Shown here piece after piece: positions 7,978 to 16,972 of a DNA stretch of 64,000 nt. The notes beneath the pieces are model-generated. The model was given only the letters and a program-made list of their open reading frames with translations. It was not told the origin of the DNA and did not search any database. Location of the stretch: NCBI RefSeq assembly GCF_014640555.1, contig NZ_BMHE01000026.1, positions 33,805 to 97,804 on the forward strand, written 5' to 3'. Origin of the DNA: Paenibacillus marchantiophytorum (GTDB taxonomy: Bacteria > Bacillota > Bacilli > Paenibacillales > NBRC-103111). The first letter of the stretch is position 1; each line of letters opens with the position of its first letter. The position numbers and the translations under genes were made by a program.

Positions 7978-10236
7978 ATGAAGAAAAGCAAGTTAATATT
8001 TTTGAAATGTGTTTTGTCAGCTACTGTAATGACGTCCGCACTGTACGTCGGATATGGAGAAAAGGCGTTCGCTGCTCCTGTGTTTAGTCAATGGGGAGAA
8101 GATGGCGAAGAGGAGGGGCAATTCAGTTTTCCCCAAGGGATGGCGATTGATCAAGCAGGAAATCTTTACGTCGCGGATACAATGAACAGCCGGGTACAGA
8201 AATTCACATCAAATGGGCAGTTTCTGCAAGCATGGGATATTGACGGAATGGTCTTCGGAATGCCGCGGGCCATTGCGGTTGATCATAGCGGGCTTGTCTA
8301 TGTCAATAATGGACAAGGTAACATTCGGGTATTTCAGTCAGACGGCACCGAACTGAGGCATTGGGATGATAGTAATTTTCTGAATGCCGGTGTATTGGGA
8401 ATGGCAGTCGACCAACAGGGTAATGTGTATGTATCGAATGCCGGATTGCATCAGATACGCAAATATGATCCGATGGGTCAAACTTTGCTCACATGGGGAG
8501 CGCGTGGGGCCAATCCCGGTCAATTCAATGCGCCGTCTGGCATCGCGGTCGACCGCGATGGCACCATTTATATCGCGGACCCGGGCAACTTCCGCATCCA
8601 GAAATTCGATAACATGGGCCAGTATCTTGGACAATGGGGAGAGACGGAAAGCGCCGAACCGGGGAAATTCAGTTTTCCACAAGCGCTCACCTTTGATCAA
8701 TTCGGAAATCTGCATGTCATGGAGACGAAGAATTATCGAATTCAAGTGCTTGATCCTTATGGGAAATCAATCAGGATGTGGGGAAAAGAAGGCTCAGCTC
8801 CTGGAGAATTTGAAGTTACATTCGGTGTTGCCGCCGACAATGCTGGGAATATCTATGTAGATGATTCCATGCTGCGCCGTGTGCAGAAATTTTCACTCAC
8901 CTTGGTCAGCCCACAAATCGTGACAACTTCAAACCAAGCGACCGTCACATGGTCTGTGGTAGAGGGGGCAACCGATCTCGAACTTGAATGGTCGCAAGAC
9001 GGAAAAAGCTGGAGCAAAAAAGCCTTGGCTGCCAATGAAACGCAGACAACGATTGCTGCATTGACAGACAATACAAACTATCAATTCCGCCTGAGCGCCA
9101 ATTTTGCTCCAGGCTACAGAATGGCTTCCAATCTGGTGGAAGCTAGAACCGCGAACCTGCCAGTGCAACCGTCCCAACCGGATACAGAAGAGTCATCAAC
9201 ACCAATCACGCCACCTATTGAAACCAAATTGACTTCAACGAATGGTCAAATGACTCTTCCCGTGGGTACAATAGGCGAGGTTAGTCTTGAAGATAAGATC
9301 GGAATCTCGATTCCGGCTAATGCAACAAATAACGAACTGAAATTAACGATAGAGAAAGTCCTAAACCCCCAGAATATGCTAAATAATAAAGAGGTTTTGG
9401 GCAGTTCCATATTTGAAGTGCTGAAAAATTTCCCGGAAAACTTCAGTAAACCGGTAACGATAGCTCTAACATTTGATCCTACAAGTTTGAAGAGCAATCA
9501 ATCGGTGGCTGTCTTCTATTATGAAGATGGGAAGAAAGAATGGATAGGTGTCTTCGGGGATAAGATCAACGGCAACCGCATTAGTGTGGAAGCTAATCAC
9601 TTTGGAAAGTTTGCGGTACTCGTTGTTGATAAAGCTTCAGGGAAGCCAGTAACGAACCATCCAACGGAAACGCCACCGACAGAAAAGCCAAAGGAAGTTA
9701 CGATTAGTGATATCTTTGAGCACTGGGCAGAGGCGAACATCAAGCAAGCAATAAGCAGTGGAATTGTCGCGGGTTATCCGGATGATACATTTAAACCGAA
9801 TCATACCGTGACTCGTGCTGAATTTGCTGTCATGCTAATGAATACGTTGAAGCCAGAAGGAGCAGGAGTAGCAACGACCTTCTCAGATTCTGGCGAAATC
9901 GGAGCTTGGGCGCAGAAGGCGGTCGCGCAAGCGGTACAAGCCAGTATCATTAATGGCAATGAGGATGGCACGTTCCGTCCGAATGCAGAAGTTACACGAG
10001 CGGAGATGGCCGTGATGATAGCTCGCGCTATGAACTTGTCTATCGAAGCAAATGCCGCAACTGACTTCGCAGACGACAAGGATATTCCGACATGGGCGAA
10101 AGGCAGTGTCGCTAACGTGAAGCGAGCAGGTATTGTGCAAGGTAAAGACGCGAACCAATTCGCCGCTCAAGACCATGCAACAAGGGCTGAAGCCGTAACG
10201 ATTCTGCTGAAAATGTTGGCTCAGAAGAGCAAGTAA
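7978..10236 (+). CDS. NHL-repeat, FN3 and triple-SLH cell-surface protein
   Basis: A 752-residue exported protein. It has a signal peptide (MKKSKLIFLKCV...AFAAP, cleavage about residue 33), then about six NHL beta-propeller repeats to about residue 300 (recurring AVDxxGNxYVxD motifs), an FN3-like domain (about 305-390), a beta-sandwich segment of unknown name (about 410-545), and three SLH domains (about 570-752, with the VTRAEFAVML and VTRAEMAVMI signatures) that bind pyruvylated wall polymer. I chose the ATG at 7978 because AAGGA lies upstream and the signal peptide starts there; an in-frame TTG at 7936 would add 14 residues. The Fur-like boxes upstream suggest expression under iron limitation. 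A ligand is not evident. Confidence 0.85.
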   Translation: MKKSKLIFLKCVLSATVMTSALYVGYGEKAFAAPVFSQWGEDGEEEGQFSFPQGMAIDQAGNLYVADTMNSRVQKFTSNGQFLQAWDIDGMVFGMPRAIAVDHSGLVYVNNGQGNIRVFQSDGTELRHWDDSNFLNAGVLGMAVDQQGNVYVSNAGLHQIRKYDPMGQTLLTWGARGANPGQFNAPSGIAVDRDGTIYIADPGNFRIQKFDNMGQYLGQWGETESAEPGKFSFPQALTFDQFGNLHVMETKNYRIQVLDPYGKSIRMWGKEGSAPGEFEVTFGVAADNAGNIYVDDSMLRRVQKFSLTLVSPQIVTTSNQATVTWSVVEGATDLELEWSQDGKSWSKKALAANETQTTIAALTDNTNYQFRLSANFAPGYRMASNLVEARTANLPVQPSQPDTEESSTPITPPIETKLTSTNGQMTLPVGTIGEVSLEDKIGISIPANATNNELKLTIEKVLNPQNMLNNKEVLGSSIFEVLKNFPENFSKPVTIALTFDPTSLKSNQSVAVFYYEDGKKEWIGVFGDKINGNRISVEANHFGKFAVLVVDKASGKPVTNHPTETPPTEKPKEVTISDIFEHWAEANIKQAISSGIVAGYPDDTFKPNHTVTRAEFAVMLMNTLKPEGAGVATTFSDSGEIGAWAQKAVAQAVQASIINGNEDGTFRPNAEVTRAEMAVMIARAMNLSIEANAATDFADDKDIPTWAKGSVANVKRAGIVQGKDANQFAAQDHATRAEAVTILLKMLAQKSK

Positions 10237-10248
10237 AGAAGTAACGAT

Positions 10249-10293
10249 AACAAGCTTGGACGGTCCTAGTGGACCCTCTAAGTTTGTTTTTTT
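10249..10293 (+). terminator. Intrinsic terminator after the SLH protein gene
   Basis: A long stem (AACAAGCTTGGA pairing with TCTAAGTTTGTT, with an inner GGTCC/GGACC stem and TAGT loop) runs directly into a seven-T tract, 12 bp after the stop codon. Confidence 0.8.
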
Positions 10294-10370
10294 GTATTTG
10301 GTTTCATGAGAAAGCCATGTACCCAAAAGGGTAGGTATTCAAAGTAACGAACGGCTATCTGGGTAAGTCT

Positions 10371-10437
10371 TACAACTAATAGTTGCAATAGCATCCTATT
10401 TGCTGTATTTTTAAATTAGTTGCAATAACATACTATT
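10371..10437 (+). promoter_or_regulatory. Repeated operator-like motifs before the MarR gene
   Basis: Two copies of AGTTGCAATARCATMCTATT lie at 10381-10400 and 10419-10438, 38 bp apart, with two mismatches. The first overlaps the palindrome CAACT-AAT-AGTTG (10373-10385). Such elements just before a marR gene are usual sites of autoregulation. The MarR protein encoded at 10453 is the likely binder (inference). Confidence 0.55.
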
Positions 10438-10452
10438 GAAGGAGGGGATCCT

Positions 10453-10902
10453 GTGAGCGAACATTGGAGGCAGAATGACAAGGACGCATCGGAATCGCAC
10501 GGTCCATACATCTCAGCTATTTATCGACACATGCAGGTAGCGATCTCAGCCGAACTGGCACCCTATCGAATCGGAAGCGGACAGTATATTTTTCTGATGG
10601 CGATTGCGTTTCAGCAACCGATTACTCAGAAGCAGCTAAGTGAAAAACTGTTCATTGATAAAACGACTACCGCCAAAGCGATTACCAAGTTGGAAACAGA
10701 AGGTTATGTACGGAGGGAAGTCGATCCCGCCGACAACCGCTATCATCTGCTCTATTTGACGGACTCGGGACGTGAGGTTGTACCTAAGGTGCAGGAAGCG
10801 CTGGCCCGCGTTAAGAACAAAACGCGGAACGGTATTACCGATGAAGAGTATGACTTGTTACTAAGCTTGCTCACAATTGTGCTGCGTAATCTGACCAAAT
10901 AA
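10453..10902 (+). CDS. MarR-family transcriptional regulator
   Basis: A 149-residue winged-helix regulator. The recognition region reads LSEKLFIDKTTTAKAITKLETEGYV (about residues 60-85), followed by the wing REVDPADNRYHLLYLTDSG. A GTG start at 10453 follows GGAGGGG closely. It is 22 bp upstream of the dehalogenase-like gene and the two are probably co-transcribed, so the substrate of that enzyme may be the ligand that releases this repressor. The upstream repeats are candidate operators. Confidence 0.88.
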   Translation: MSEHWRQNDKDASESHGPYISAIYRHMQVAISAELAPYRIGSGQYIFLMAIAFQQPITQKQLSEKLFIDKTTTAKAITKLETEGYVRREVDPADNRYHLLYLTDSGREVVPKVQEALARVKNKTRNGITDEEYDLLLSLLTIVLRNLTK

Positions 10903-10924
10903 AAATTGAAGGGTGAGATGAAAA

Positions 10925-11824
10925 ATGATTAACGAGGCATTCCCCTATGAGAAAAAGCGAACTCAAGTATTCGGATTAGAGATGGCCTATGTGGAGGAAG
11001 GAAGCGGTGACCCGATCGTCTTCCTACACGGTAATCCGACATCCTCCTATCTCTGGCGCAACATTATTCCTCATGCCCAGAAGTTTGGCCGCTGCATTGC
11101 GCCTGATCTCATTGGAATGGGAGATTCGGCAAAGCTCCCGGATAGCGGGCCTCACGCGTACACCTTTGACCAGCACCGCCGTTATCTTGATGAACTACTC
11201 AATCAGCTTGGCGTGGGCGAGCATGTGACCTTCGTGGTGCACGATTGGGGATCGGTACTGGGCTTCGACTGGAGTAAGCGCCATCCGGGCGCGGTCAAAG
11301 GGATCGTTTATATGGAAGCGATTATTAAGCCGCGCAGTTGGAGTGAAATGCCGGAGAATGGACGTAAGATCTTCCAAACACTCCGGACGCCGGAAGGGGA
11401 GCACATGGTGCTAGAGCAAAATTCGTTCATCGAGTTCAACCTGCCGGTCAACATATTGCGCAAGCTGACGGACGAAGAGATGGCACAGTACCGTCGACCG
11501 TTCCTGGAGCCGGGCGAAAGCCGCCGTCCAATGCTCAGCTGGGCACGCCAGCTTCCATTCGTTGGAGATCCGACTGATGTACCGGAGATTGTCACTGAGT
11601 ATGGAGAATATCTGGCGCAAAGCGCTGTACCCAAACTGTTCATTCAATGCGACCCCGGCTTATTGCCGCAATCCCACATCGATTTCTGCCGTACATGGCC
11701 ATCGCAAACCGAAGTTACTGTGCCAGGCCGCCACTATCCCCAAGAAGACGCACCTGATGAAGTTGGCGAAGCGCTTGCCGCATGGCTGAGAAATTTGCCA
11801 AAAGTGTCATTATCGGGAGGTTGA
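10925..11824 (+). CDS. Haloalkane dehalogenase, LinB/DhaA-type
   Basis: A 299-residue alpha/beta hydrolase that would hydrolyse carbon-halogen bonds to alcohol and halide. Everything expected of haloalkane dehalogenase subfamily II is visible: HGNPTSS with halide-stabilising Asn37, nucleophile Asp107 and halide-binding Trp108 in VVHDWGS, catalytic acid Glu131 in YMEAI, and His270 in GRHYPQED. The length equals that of LinB and DhaA. The ATG at 10925 has GGGTGAGA upstream. It is paired with a MarR regulator. The natural substrate is unknown, since many such enzymes in soil bacteria have no established halogenated substrate. Confidence 0.88.
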   Translation: MINEAFPYEKKRTQVFGLEMAYVEEGSGDPIVFLHGNPTSSYLWRNIIPHAQKFGRCIAPDLIGMGDSAKLPDSGPHAYTFDQHRRYLDELLNQLGVGEHVTFVVHDWGSVLGFDWSKRHPGAVKGIVYMEAIIKPRSWSEMPENGRKIFQTLRTPEGEHMVLEQNSFIEFNLPVNILRKLTDEEMAQYRRPFLEPGESRRPMLSWARQLPFVGDPTDVPEIVTEYGEYLAQSAVPKLFIQCDPGLLPQSHIDFCRTWPSQTEVTVPGRHYPQEDAPDEVGEALAAWLRNLPKVSLSGG

Positions 11825-11830
11825 GGGTTG

Positions 11831-11970
11831 AGGGAACTAGGATCCGCTATTTCTCCATTTCCCGGTCGGAATTAGCATTTTTTGCTAAATAGCATACCTC
11901 AGTTCCCTTTCATGCTACTTTTACCCCGGTTCCCGCCAATTAGCGGATCATAGTTCCTTTTCACGCTACG
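11831..11970. repeat. Intergenic palindromic repeat R1, copy 1
   Basis: The unit begins AGGGAACTAGGATCCGCTAT and ends with the inverted form TAGCGGATCATAGTTCC, with further AGTTCCCTTTCATGCTA units inside. About 80% of it can be matched by eye to copy 2 (14378-14562), and copy 3 (31461-31641) shares the same AGGGAACTA...GCTATT logic. It has no coding potential and lies directly after the dehalogenase stop codon. Confidence 0.75.
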
Positions 11971-12474
11971 TTCTGTGTTGCCGCAGAACTGGCAGATATG
12001 GTGAAGCGTTTTTCCCTTCCAAAGCTGGCAATGCACATAGGAATCAACTCTCTGGTCGTATCTAGTAACTTTTGGTCGAATCCACGTATTTCAGCGTGCC
12101 AACCGGCGCTAAAGCCCATTTGCCTTCGTGCGAAGGAATGTACCCATGTGAAAGTCACCTCAAAACAAAAAGAAAGCAGAGAACACTCCCCTTGCACCCC
12201 GTTACTTGCCGTAAGGCAGGGCTCTGAATAATCCAGTTTGAAAAGAACAGCTGCCTGTATAGAAGAGCACTTGACAGGCTCACTTTAATGATGCTGTAAA
12301 TGGAACTCCGTGCAAAGAGTAGCAGGTTTCGTTTATACCAATTAATTCCTGACAAACGCGTATTATTGCCGCATGATGAGCCTTTTTCCTTTATGTGGTA
12401 TCTCTTATTACGGACCAAAGGAATGCGATGATCTCGAAATATATAGGAATTAACCTATGAGGGGGTCATTTATC
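11971..12474. other. Non-coding stretch, no gene recognised
   Basis: About 500 bp without a convincing gene. Short frames on either strand (for example 11961-12197 minus) lack ribosome sites and show no family resemblance. It may be decayed coding sequence. A TTGACA at 12271-12276 could be part of a promoter for the NlpC/P60 gene, but I see no clear -10 partner. Confidence 0.4.
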
Positions 12475-13515
12475 ATGAGAATTCATTCAGGCGTTATAAA
12501 AGGTATCAAAATTACATTATTCAGTATGGCATTGCTCTATACAACATCTGTTCACGCTGATGAAAGTCCTTCGCCTTCTGTATATTTGGACGGTCATCCG
12601 CTGTCATTTCAGACACCTGCTGTGATTGAAAATGGATATAGCCTCGTTCCGATGCGCACTCTTTTTGAGGCTGAAGGTGCCCAAATTTCTTGGGACGAAA
12701 GCACGCGAACGGTTACAGCTAAGAAAAATAGTGATATATTTACATACCAAATCGGTGCAATGGCTGCTTATAAAAATCAACAACGACTAGAGCTGCCCAT
12801 AGCCGGTAAAATTATTGATGGTTCTACAATGGTTCCACTCCGATTTATAAGCGAAGCGCTTGGTAATCTCGTGGCATGGCATGATTATTCCCGATCAATT
12901 ACGATTTCGTCTGTTCATGACTATGAAACTGCGATTCAATACGGCGTCAACCTGCGCGACACTCCAGATACAGATACGACGGACGCCAGCGTGCTCCGAA
13001 TGCTTCCCAAAAGCGATAAAATTCACGTAATCCGAGAAATGGACCCGAATTGGTTGGAGGTTCAAACCCAAGACGGTACAATTGGATTTATCTCTGCCGC
13101 TCCGATGTATTCCGATTACTTGAGCCAGTCGTTGGCTTCTAAGAAAGCGGAGGAGTTGATCACATTCGGAACCAAATTCCTAGGAACACCTTACGAATTT
13201 GGCGCCGCAACAGGTCAAAACCATACATTCGATTGTTCATCTTTTGTTAAGTATGTTTTCAGCGAGGTGCTGCACATTGATCTCCCGCGTGTTTCCTACG
13301 ATCAGGCGCTAACAGGGAAAGAAGTTGGGATCGACGAAATCCGCAAAGGTGATCTCTTGTTTTTTAGCGCTCGCGGGCTTGATATTGGTCACGTAGCCAT
13401 CTATGCAGGAAATAATCAGTTGCTTCATACCTATTCGAAAGACCTTGGCGTTCACATAGAGAATTTCGATGATAAGTGGAAGAAGCGTTTTGTTACGGCA
13501 CGAAGATTATTCTAA
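12475..13515 (+). CDS. NlpC/P60 peptidoglycan hydrolase with stalk and SH3 domains
   Basis: A 346-residue secreted cell-wall endopeptidase. A signal peptide (residues 1-29, ending VHADES) is followed by a copper-amine-oxidase-N-type stalk domain (about 35-145: SLVPMRTLFEAEGAQISWD, MVPLRFISEALG), an SH3-like segment (about 150-205) and an NlpC/P60 domain (about 220-346) with catalytic Cys in FDCSSF, His in GHVAIY and a third polar His in LLHTYS. It would cut the stem peptide of peptidoglycan. I chose the ATG at 12475, 9 nt after GAGGGGG. An ATG six codons earlier is possible. Confidence 0.88.
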   Translation: MRIHSGVIKGIKITLFSMALLYTTSVHADESPSPSVYLDGHPLSFQTPAVIENGYSLVPMRTLFEAEGAQISWDESTRTVTAKKNSDIFTYQIGAMAAYKNQQRLELPIAGKIIDGSTMVPLRFISEALGNLVAWHDYSRSITISSVHDYETAIQYGVNLRDTPDTDTTDASVLRMLPKSDKIHVIREMDPNWLEVQTQDGTIGFISAAPMYSDYLSQSLASKKAEELITFGTKFLGTPYEFGAATGQNHTFDCSSFVKYVFSEVLHIDLPRVSYDQALTGKEVGIDEIRKGDLLFFSARGLDIGHVAIYAGNNQLLHTYSKDLGVHIENFDDKWKKRFVTARRLF

Positions 13516-13762
13516 AGGCAAGAGGACGGGCAGGGGATAATTCAGAAATAACTGGCATATTCATCGTGATGGATTTCAATTTTTATTGGTAACTGGTGGC
13601 CAACTTTATGGATACAAAGTGTGGATGTCTGGCAGGGTTACCATGGAATAACACTTCAGTGGCATGGACGCTTCTCGAAAATTAAGATGGACTAAGGGCC
13701 GAGTAAATCACGGATTTTTGGAATAATAGCCGGAAAGTATAAATTTGGGGTCCATTTAAAAT

Positions 13763-14096
13763 ATGAAACAGGACATCCTACACCGAATTTTCTTTAATGA
13801 GAATCGCTACTATGAAGCCTTTAAAAGCAAGCATAGCAAAAAGATACGTCCCGTAGTGCTGAATGAAAATCTGGAAATTTCGAGATTGTGGAGACCCGAA
13901 AAAAGGGTTTAAGCTGCTCGCATGTGAAGGGTGCCACGATCTTAAGGTGGTGCCCTTTTCGGTGCATGGGACGTTTCTGCACGACGTATTTATACGCAGA
14001 AACGGAAGAGTGGAGCCCGTGTCTTGTCTGAGGACGTATGTCAAGTCAACCATCGGCAGGTTATCTTGACCATCGACGAAGGTCTAAGAGACATGT
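13763..14096 (+). pseudogene. Decayed IS91-type transposase N-terminus
   Basis: Reading across frameshifts, this gives an N-terminus MKQDILHRIFFNENRYYEAF, then in a second frame FRDCGDPKKGFKLLACEGC followed by KVVPF, then in a third LSEDVCQVNHRQVILTIDEG. The CGDP...CxxC arrangement is the zinc-binding start of IS91-family rolling-circle transposases. At least two frameshifts and in-frame stops remain and the catalytic part is missing. No other IS91 hallmark was located in the flanking 250 bp on either side (13516-13762 and 14097-14377), which hold no recognisable gene. Confidence 0.7.
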
Positions 14097-14377
14097 TTTT
14101 GGGTTGGGGTGAGTGAAGCTAGCCCAGAATTTAAATGTTGGAGATTGACGCCAGTCTCCAGGCTTGGGTTGTAGGCGACCCCATCACAACGGAGTGGTTC
14201 GATGCGATGAGATGAGAATAAGGTAGCTGTGAACGTACTTATTTGTTCGAATTGCTGCTGGTTTGGAGGTATAAACAAGCTATTTGGCAGAATGAGATCC
14301 TCTAGCTTTGCTATCGCGTGGAGATAAGGGAAAGTTAAGCCGCGATACTAGAAAAATGTGTCAGGATAGCGAGTTTG

Positions 14378-14562
14378 AGGGAACTACAGTACGCTATAAT
14401 TTTGAAAACGGCTATATTCCACGCCAGAGGGAACTATGATCCGCTATTGCACCATTTCCCGGTTGAAATCAGTAGGTTCCGCTTAATTAGCGGATCTCAG
14501 TTCCCTTTCAGGCTATTTTTACCCCAGTTCCCGCCAATTAGGGATCATAGTTCCGTTTCACA
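14378..14562. repeat. Intergenic palindromic repeat R1, copy 2
   Basis: It contains AGGGAACTACAGTACGCTAT (14378), a second unit AGGGAACTATGATCCGCTAT (14428) and inverted units TTAGCGGATCTCAGTTCCCT and TTAGGGATCATAGTTCC. It aligns along most of its length with copy 1, including the stretch ending ACCCC-GGTTCCCGCCAATTA (A in place of the first G here). It lies between the IS91 remnant and the TOMM genes. The next 170 bp up to the terminator hold no gene I can recognise. Confidence 0.75.
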
Positions 14563-14731
14563 CGACGCTCACAGTCTTTGTAAAGTAGGATCCGCTAGTA
14601 TGAGTATATTGACAAGTGGGGTGAGCGGTTTGACTTTCTCCCAACAGGATGGACACTTGGCGGAAATGTTATCGAGCTCCGTGTGAAACAGGGGAAAAGC
14701 TGGAGATCACATCACATATCTCTAGTGAAAC

Positions 14732-14778
14732 AAATAAACCGGATTCCTAAGCGTACAGGAATCCGGTTTATTTGCGTG
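14732..14778 (-). terminator. Strong terminator downstream of the YcaO gene
   Basis: A perfect 17-bp stem (14732-14748 with 14757-14773, inner bases ACCGGATTCCT / AGGAATCCGGT) with an 8-nt loop. On the minus strand it is followed by a T-rich stretch and lies 59 bp after the cyclodehydratase stop codon. Confidence 0.8.
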
Positions 14779-14831
14779 AAAAATGGCTTAGTGTGCGAAA
14801 TCCGCGGTTCGTTGACTAGACCCATCGTGTC

Positions 14832-16730
14832 TTATAGAAAAGGATGCGGATGCGGATTGAGTTGTCCGGCCTTCAGCGGCTTTTTCGCATATCCAAGCTC
14901 CGCCGGCACCCGAAGCGCTCTCTTCAGCCCCGTCAAGCGTTGCAAATGATGTCCGAACGTCATCGGCAGCATTCCCGGAATCAGAACTTTTACACAATGC
15001 AGCCCGTTTCGCAGCGTTTCCAGCGACGACTGATCCACCGCGATCACATCTAGGTTCAAGCGGCGGAACACCTCGATCATCTCCTTCAGATCATCGGTCA
15101 GATCCGCATGGTTTGCCTTACGCTTGAACTCCTCGTCAAACGTTCTGAGCGGACGCTGTCCGTCCAGCAAAAATTGCAGCCGTTCCTCTGCTTGCGGCAA
15201 ACCGTACAGCATGGCATGATCCTCCATCTGCAATACGAGAAACGGATCGTCGAGCATTGGCTTATAATGTTCCATGCCTGCCTCAAATTTCTCTTGCAGG
15301 AAGATCAACCTGCCTGCCAATTCGTGAATGGCGCTTTTCGCGGCCCGTACTGGATCCAAATGAGCTCCCGCCGCACAGATAAGATTCACCTTCCCAGGGC
15401 TGACGCTTTTCGCGAGCGCCCAAATGCTCGGAATCCCATTCTCCATTGTCATGTTAAACAAATGTATATCGTATCCGGCAACTGCGCGCAACCTTTGGAC
15501 CATAAGCAGCAGTTCCTGATCGTTAGCGGAGTAGGGGTCAAGGCGCGGGATAGGCAACTGCGCGTACCAAGTCATCAGGAACGAGTCGCGCTCAGCCACT
15601 TCTAAAATTCCGTACAAGATGGCTTCCTCCAAGCTTCCGCCTAACGCACACCCGTTGGAGCCTTCTTGAACAAAGCCGCTGCCGAAACCGGAACTGTAAT
15701 AAGCGAGACTCTCTGGAACAAGGATCGGACGCTCCTGCACTAGCGAATAGCCCCATATCCAATCGATCGGGAGGTCGGGATCAAACGGTTCGAATGCGAA
15801 ATCAGGCTGCGAGTACTGTTTCTTTGCATATAACCCAACCTTTTGAGGGGCGAGCGCATGATCCGCAACATGGTTGAAACTGTCATAAATTACGGTCCGT
15901 TTGCCACGGGGGGTTATACCGCAGTGTCGTTCCAATCCTTCCAAGATCGCGGTCAATTCGCTTTCCGCATAAGAAAAGCTGCGGCCTCCTGTTACTTCAT
16001 CTCCCATCAGAAACGATGGCAGATTGACCGCCACCCCGGCAAACGGAGACATGAGGTCAAGCATCTTGGCATTAAAAACGCCGGTCCGGGAATCCATATA
16101 GTCTTTGGCCAAATGTTGTTTCAGGTCGTCTATCGGACGCCAGCGGTAACTGTCAGCGCTTATCTTCGGTCTCGGCTTGAGCGAAATGTTGGCCGCCGCC
16201 GATGAATCATCGGGCAAGCTGCCGCACATCTCACAGAGCGGGTCAGGCAGTATGAAATGGAGCGAGCTATCCAGAGTTTGCAGGTTAACGATATATATAT
16301 GATCCTCCGTAAGGGCTCGGCTGCCCTGCAACACTCGCTGCGTCTCGGCAATCAGCAAGTAAGCTGTATGCCAAAGTCCTGATAGCGAAAATTTCACGTG
16401 TTGTGTGTCCCCTGGCGACGCCGTGAAACGCCTGTTATCTGCACACTGGGAGCATCCCGGCGTACCCGGACGAACTAGAGGCCCGACTATGCCCTCATCC
16501 ATTGAAATAAAGCCCCTCAACCAAGGGATACCAGCCTGCTGCAGAGCCTCTTCAGCCTCGAAGTATCCGGAGGAAGGCCATTCATCGTGCAACACCACAA
16601 CCAATCTCGCCGCTCTCGGTATGTCTGAAGTGAAATCTGTCTGTCGAACGACCTGACAACGGTCCAATAGCTCTTCGCATACATAGTCGGCCAATAAACC
16701 TTCTCCGACAACTGATATGATAGCATTCAC
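14832..16730 (-). CDS. TOMM cyclodehydratase: fused E1-like and YcaO domains
   Basis: A 632-residue protein that should form azoline rings from Cys/Ser/Thr of a ribosomal precursor peptide using ATP. Residues 1-200 are an E1-like/leader-binding domain with two CxxC pairs (Cys93/96 and Cys166/169) suited to zinc. From about 215 to the end is a YcaO kinase-like domain with GGSLEEAILYGILEVAERD and the C-terminal PHPHPFL, the PxPxP motif typical of TOMM YcaO proteins. I chose the GTG at 16730, 6 nt after GAGGTG, over a TTG eight codons upstream. It is divergent from the ThiF-like partner, as in heterocycloanthracin-type loci. No precursor gene was found. Confidence 0.88.
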   Translation of the reverse strand: MNAIISVVGEGLLADYVCEELLDRCQVVRQTDFTSDIPRAARLVVVLHDEWPSSGYFEAEEALQQAGIPWLRGFISMDEGIVGPLVRPGTPGCSQCADNRRFTASPGDTQHVKFSLSGLWHTAYLLIAETQRVLQGSRALTEDHIYIVNLQTLDSSLHFILPDPLCEMCGSLPDDSSAAANISLKPRPKISADSYRWRPIDDLKQHLAKDYMDSRTGVFNAKMLDLMSPFAGVAVNLPSFLMGDEVTGGRSFSYAESELTAILEGLERHCGITPRGKRTVIYDSFNHVADHALAPQKVGLYAKKQYSQPDFAFEPFDPDLPIDWIWGYSLVQERPILVPESLAYYSSGFGSGFVQEGSNGCALGGSLEEAILYGILEVAERDSFLMTWYAQLPIPRLDPYSANDQELLLMVQRLRAVAGYDIHLFNMTMENGIPSIWALAKSVSPGKVNLICAAGAHLDPVRAAKSAIHELAGRLIFLQEKFEAGMEHYKPMLDDPFLVLQMEDHAMLYGLPQAEERLQFLLDGQRPLRTFDEEFKRKANHADLTDDLKEMIEVFRRLNLDVIAVDQSSLETLRNGLHCVKVLIPGMLPMTFGHHLQRLTGLKRALRVPAELGYAKKPLKAGQLNPHPHPFL

Positions 16731-16972
16731 GCAATTCACCTCATCTCGCAGCAATGTGCCCCGCTCGTTTCGGCGGGTTTCTCCGCTAAACTCCTCAAGG
16801 CATAAGAGAAGGAACTGCCGATCGGCAGCCCCTATGATTGCTATATGGTTTGCTTCCCGATTGTAGAACTTCTGGGGCTTTCCATAAAGTATAAGACATG
16901 AGGGACAAATAGCTGCACATAAAATTACTTAGGAAGAGTTGGGGCAGATCGGGAAGTACGAGGAGGAATAAA
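16731..16972. promoter_or_regulatory. Divergent intergenic region of the TOMM pair
   Basis: 242 bp separate the two divergent starts. It holds a perfect 14-bp palindrome, CTGCCGATCGGCAG, at 16815-16828. I see no reliable -35/-10 pair on either strand and no small ORF with Cys/Ser/Gly-rich content that could be a precursor. Confidence 0.4.

Noticed and set aside
11961..12197. 78-aa minus-strand ORF
   Set aside because: No ribosome site and no resemblance to a known family; the region looks non-coding.
14600..14687. Short ORF before the YcaO gene (starts MSILTSGVSGLTF) as precursor peptide
   Set aside because: No ribosome site, no Cys, and only scattered Ser/Thr; it lies next to repeat R1 and appears to be chance.
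14844..16656. Several plus-strand ORFs inside the YcaO gene (up to 165 aa)
   Set aside because: They are shadow frames of a strongly supported coding region.
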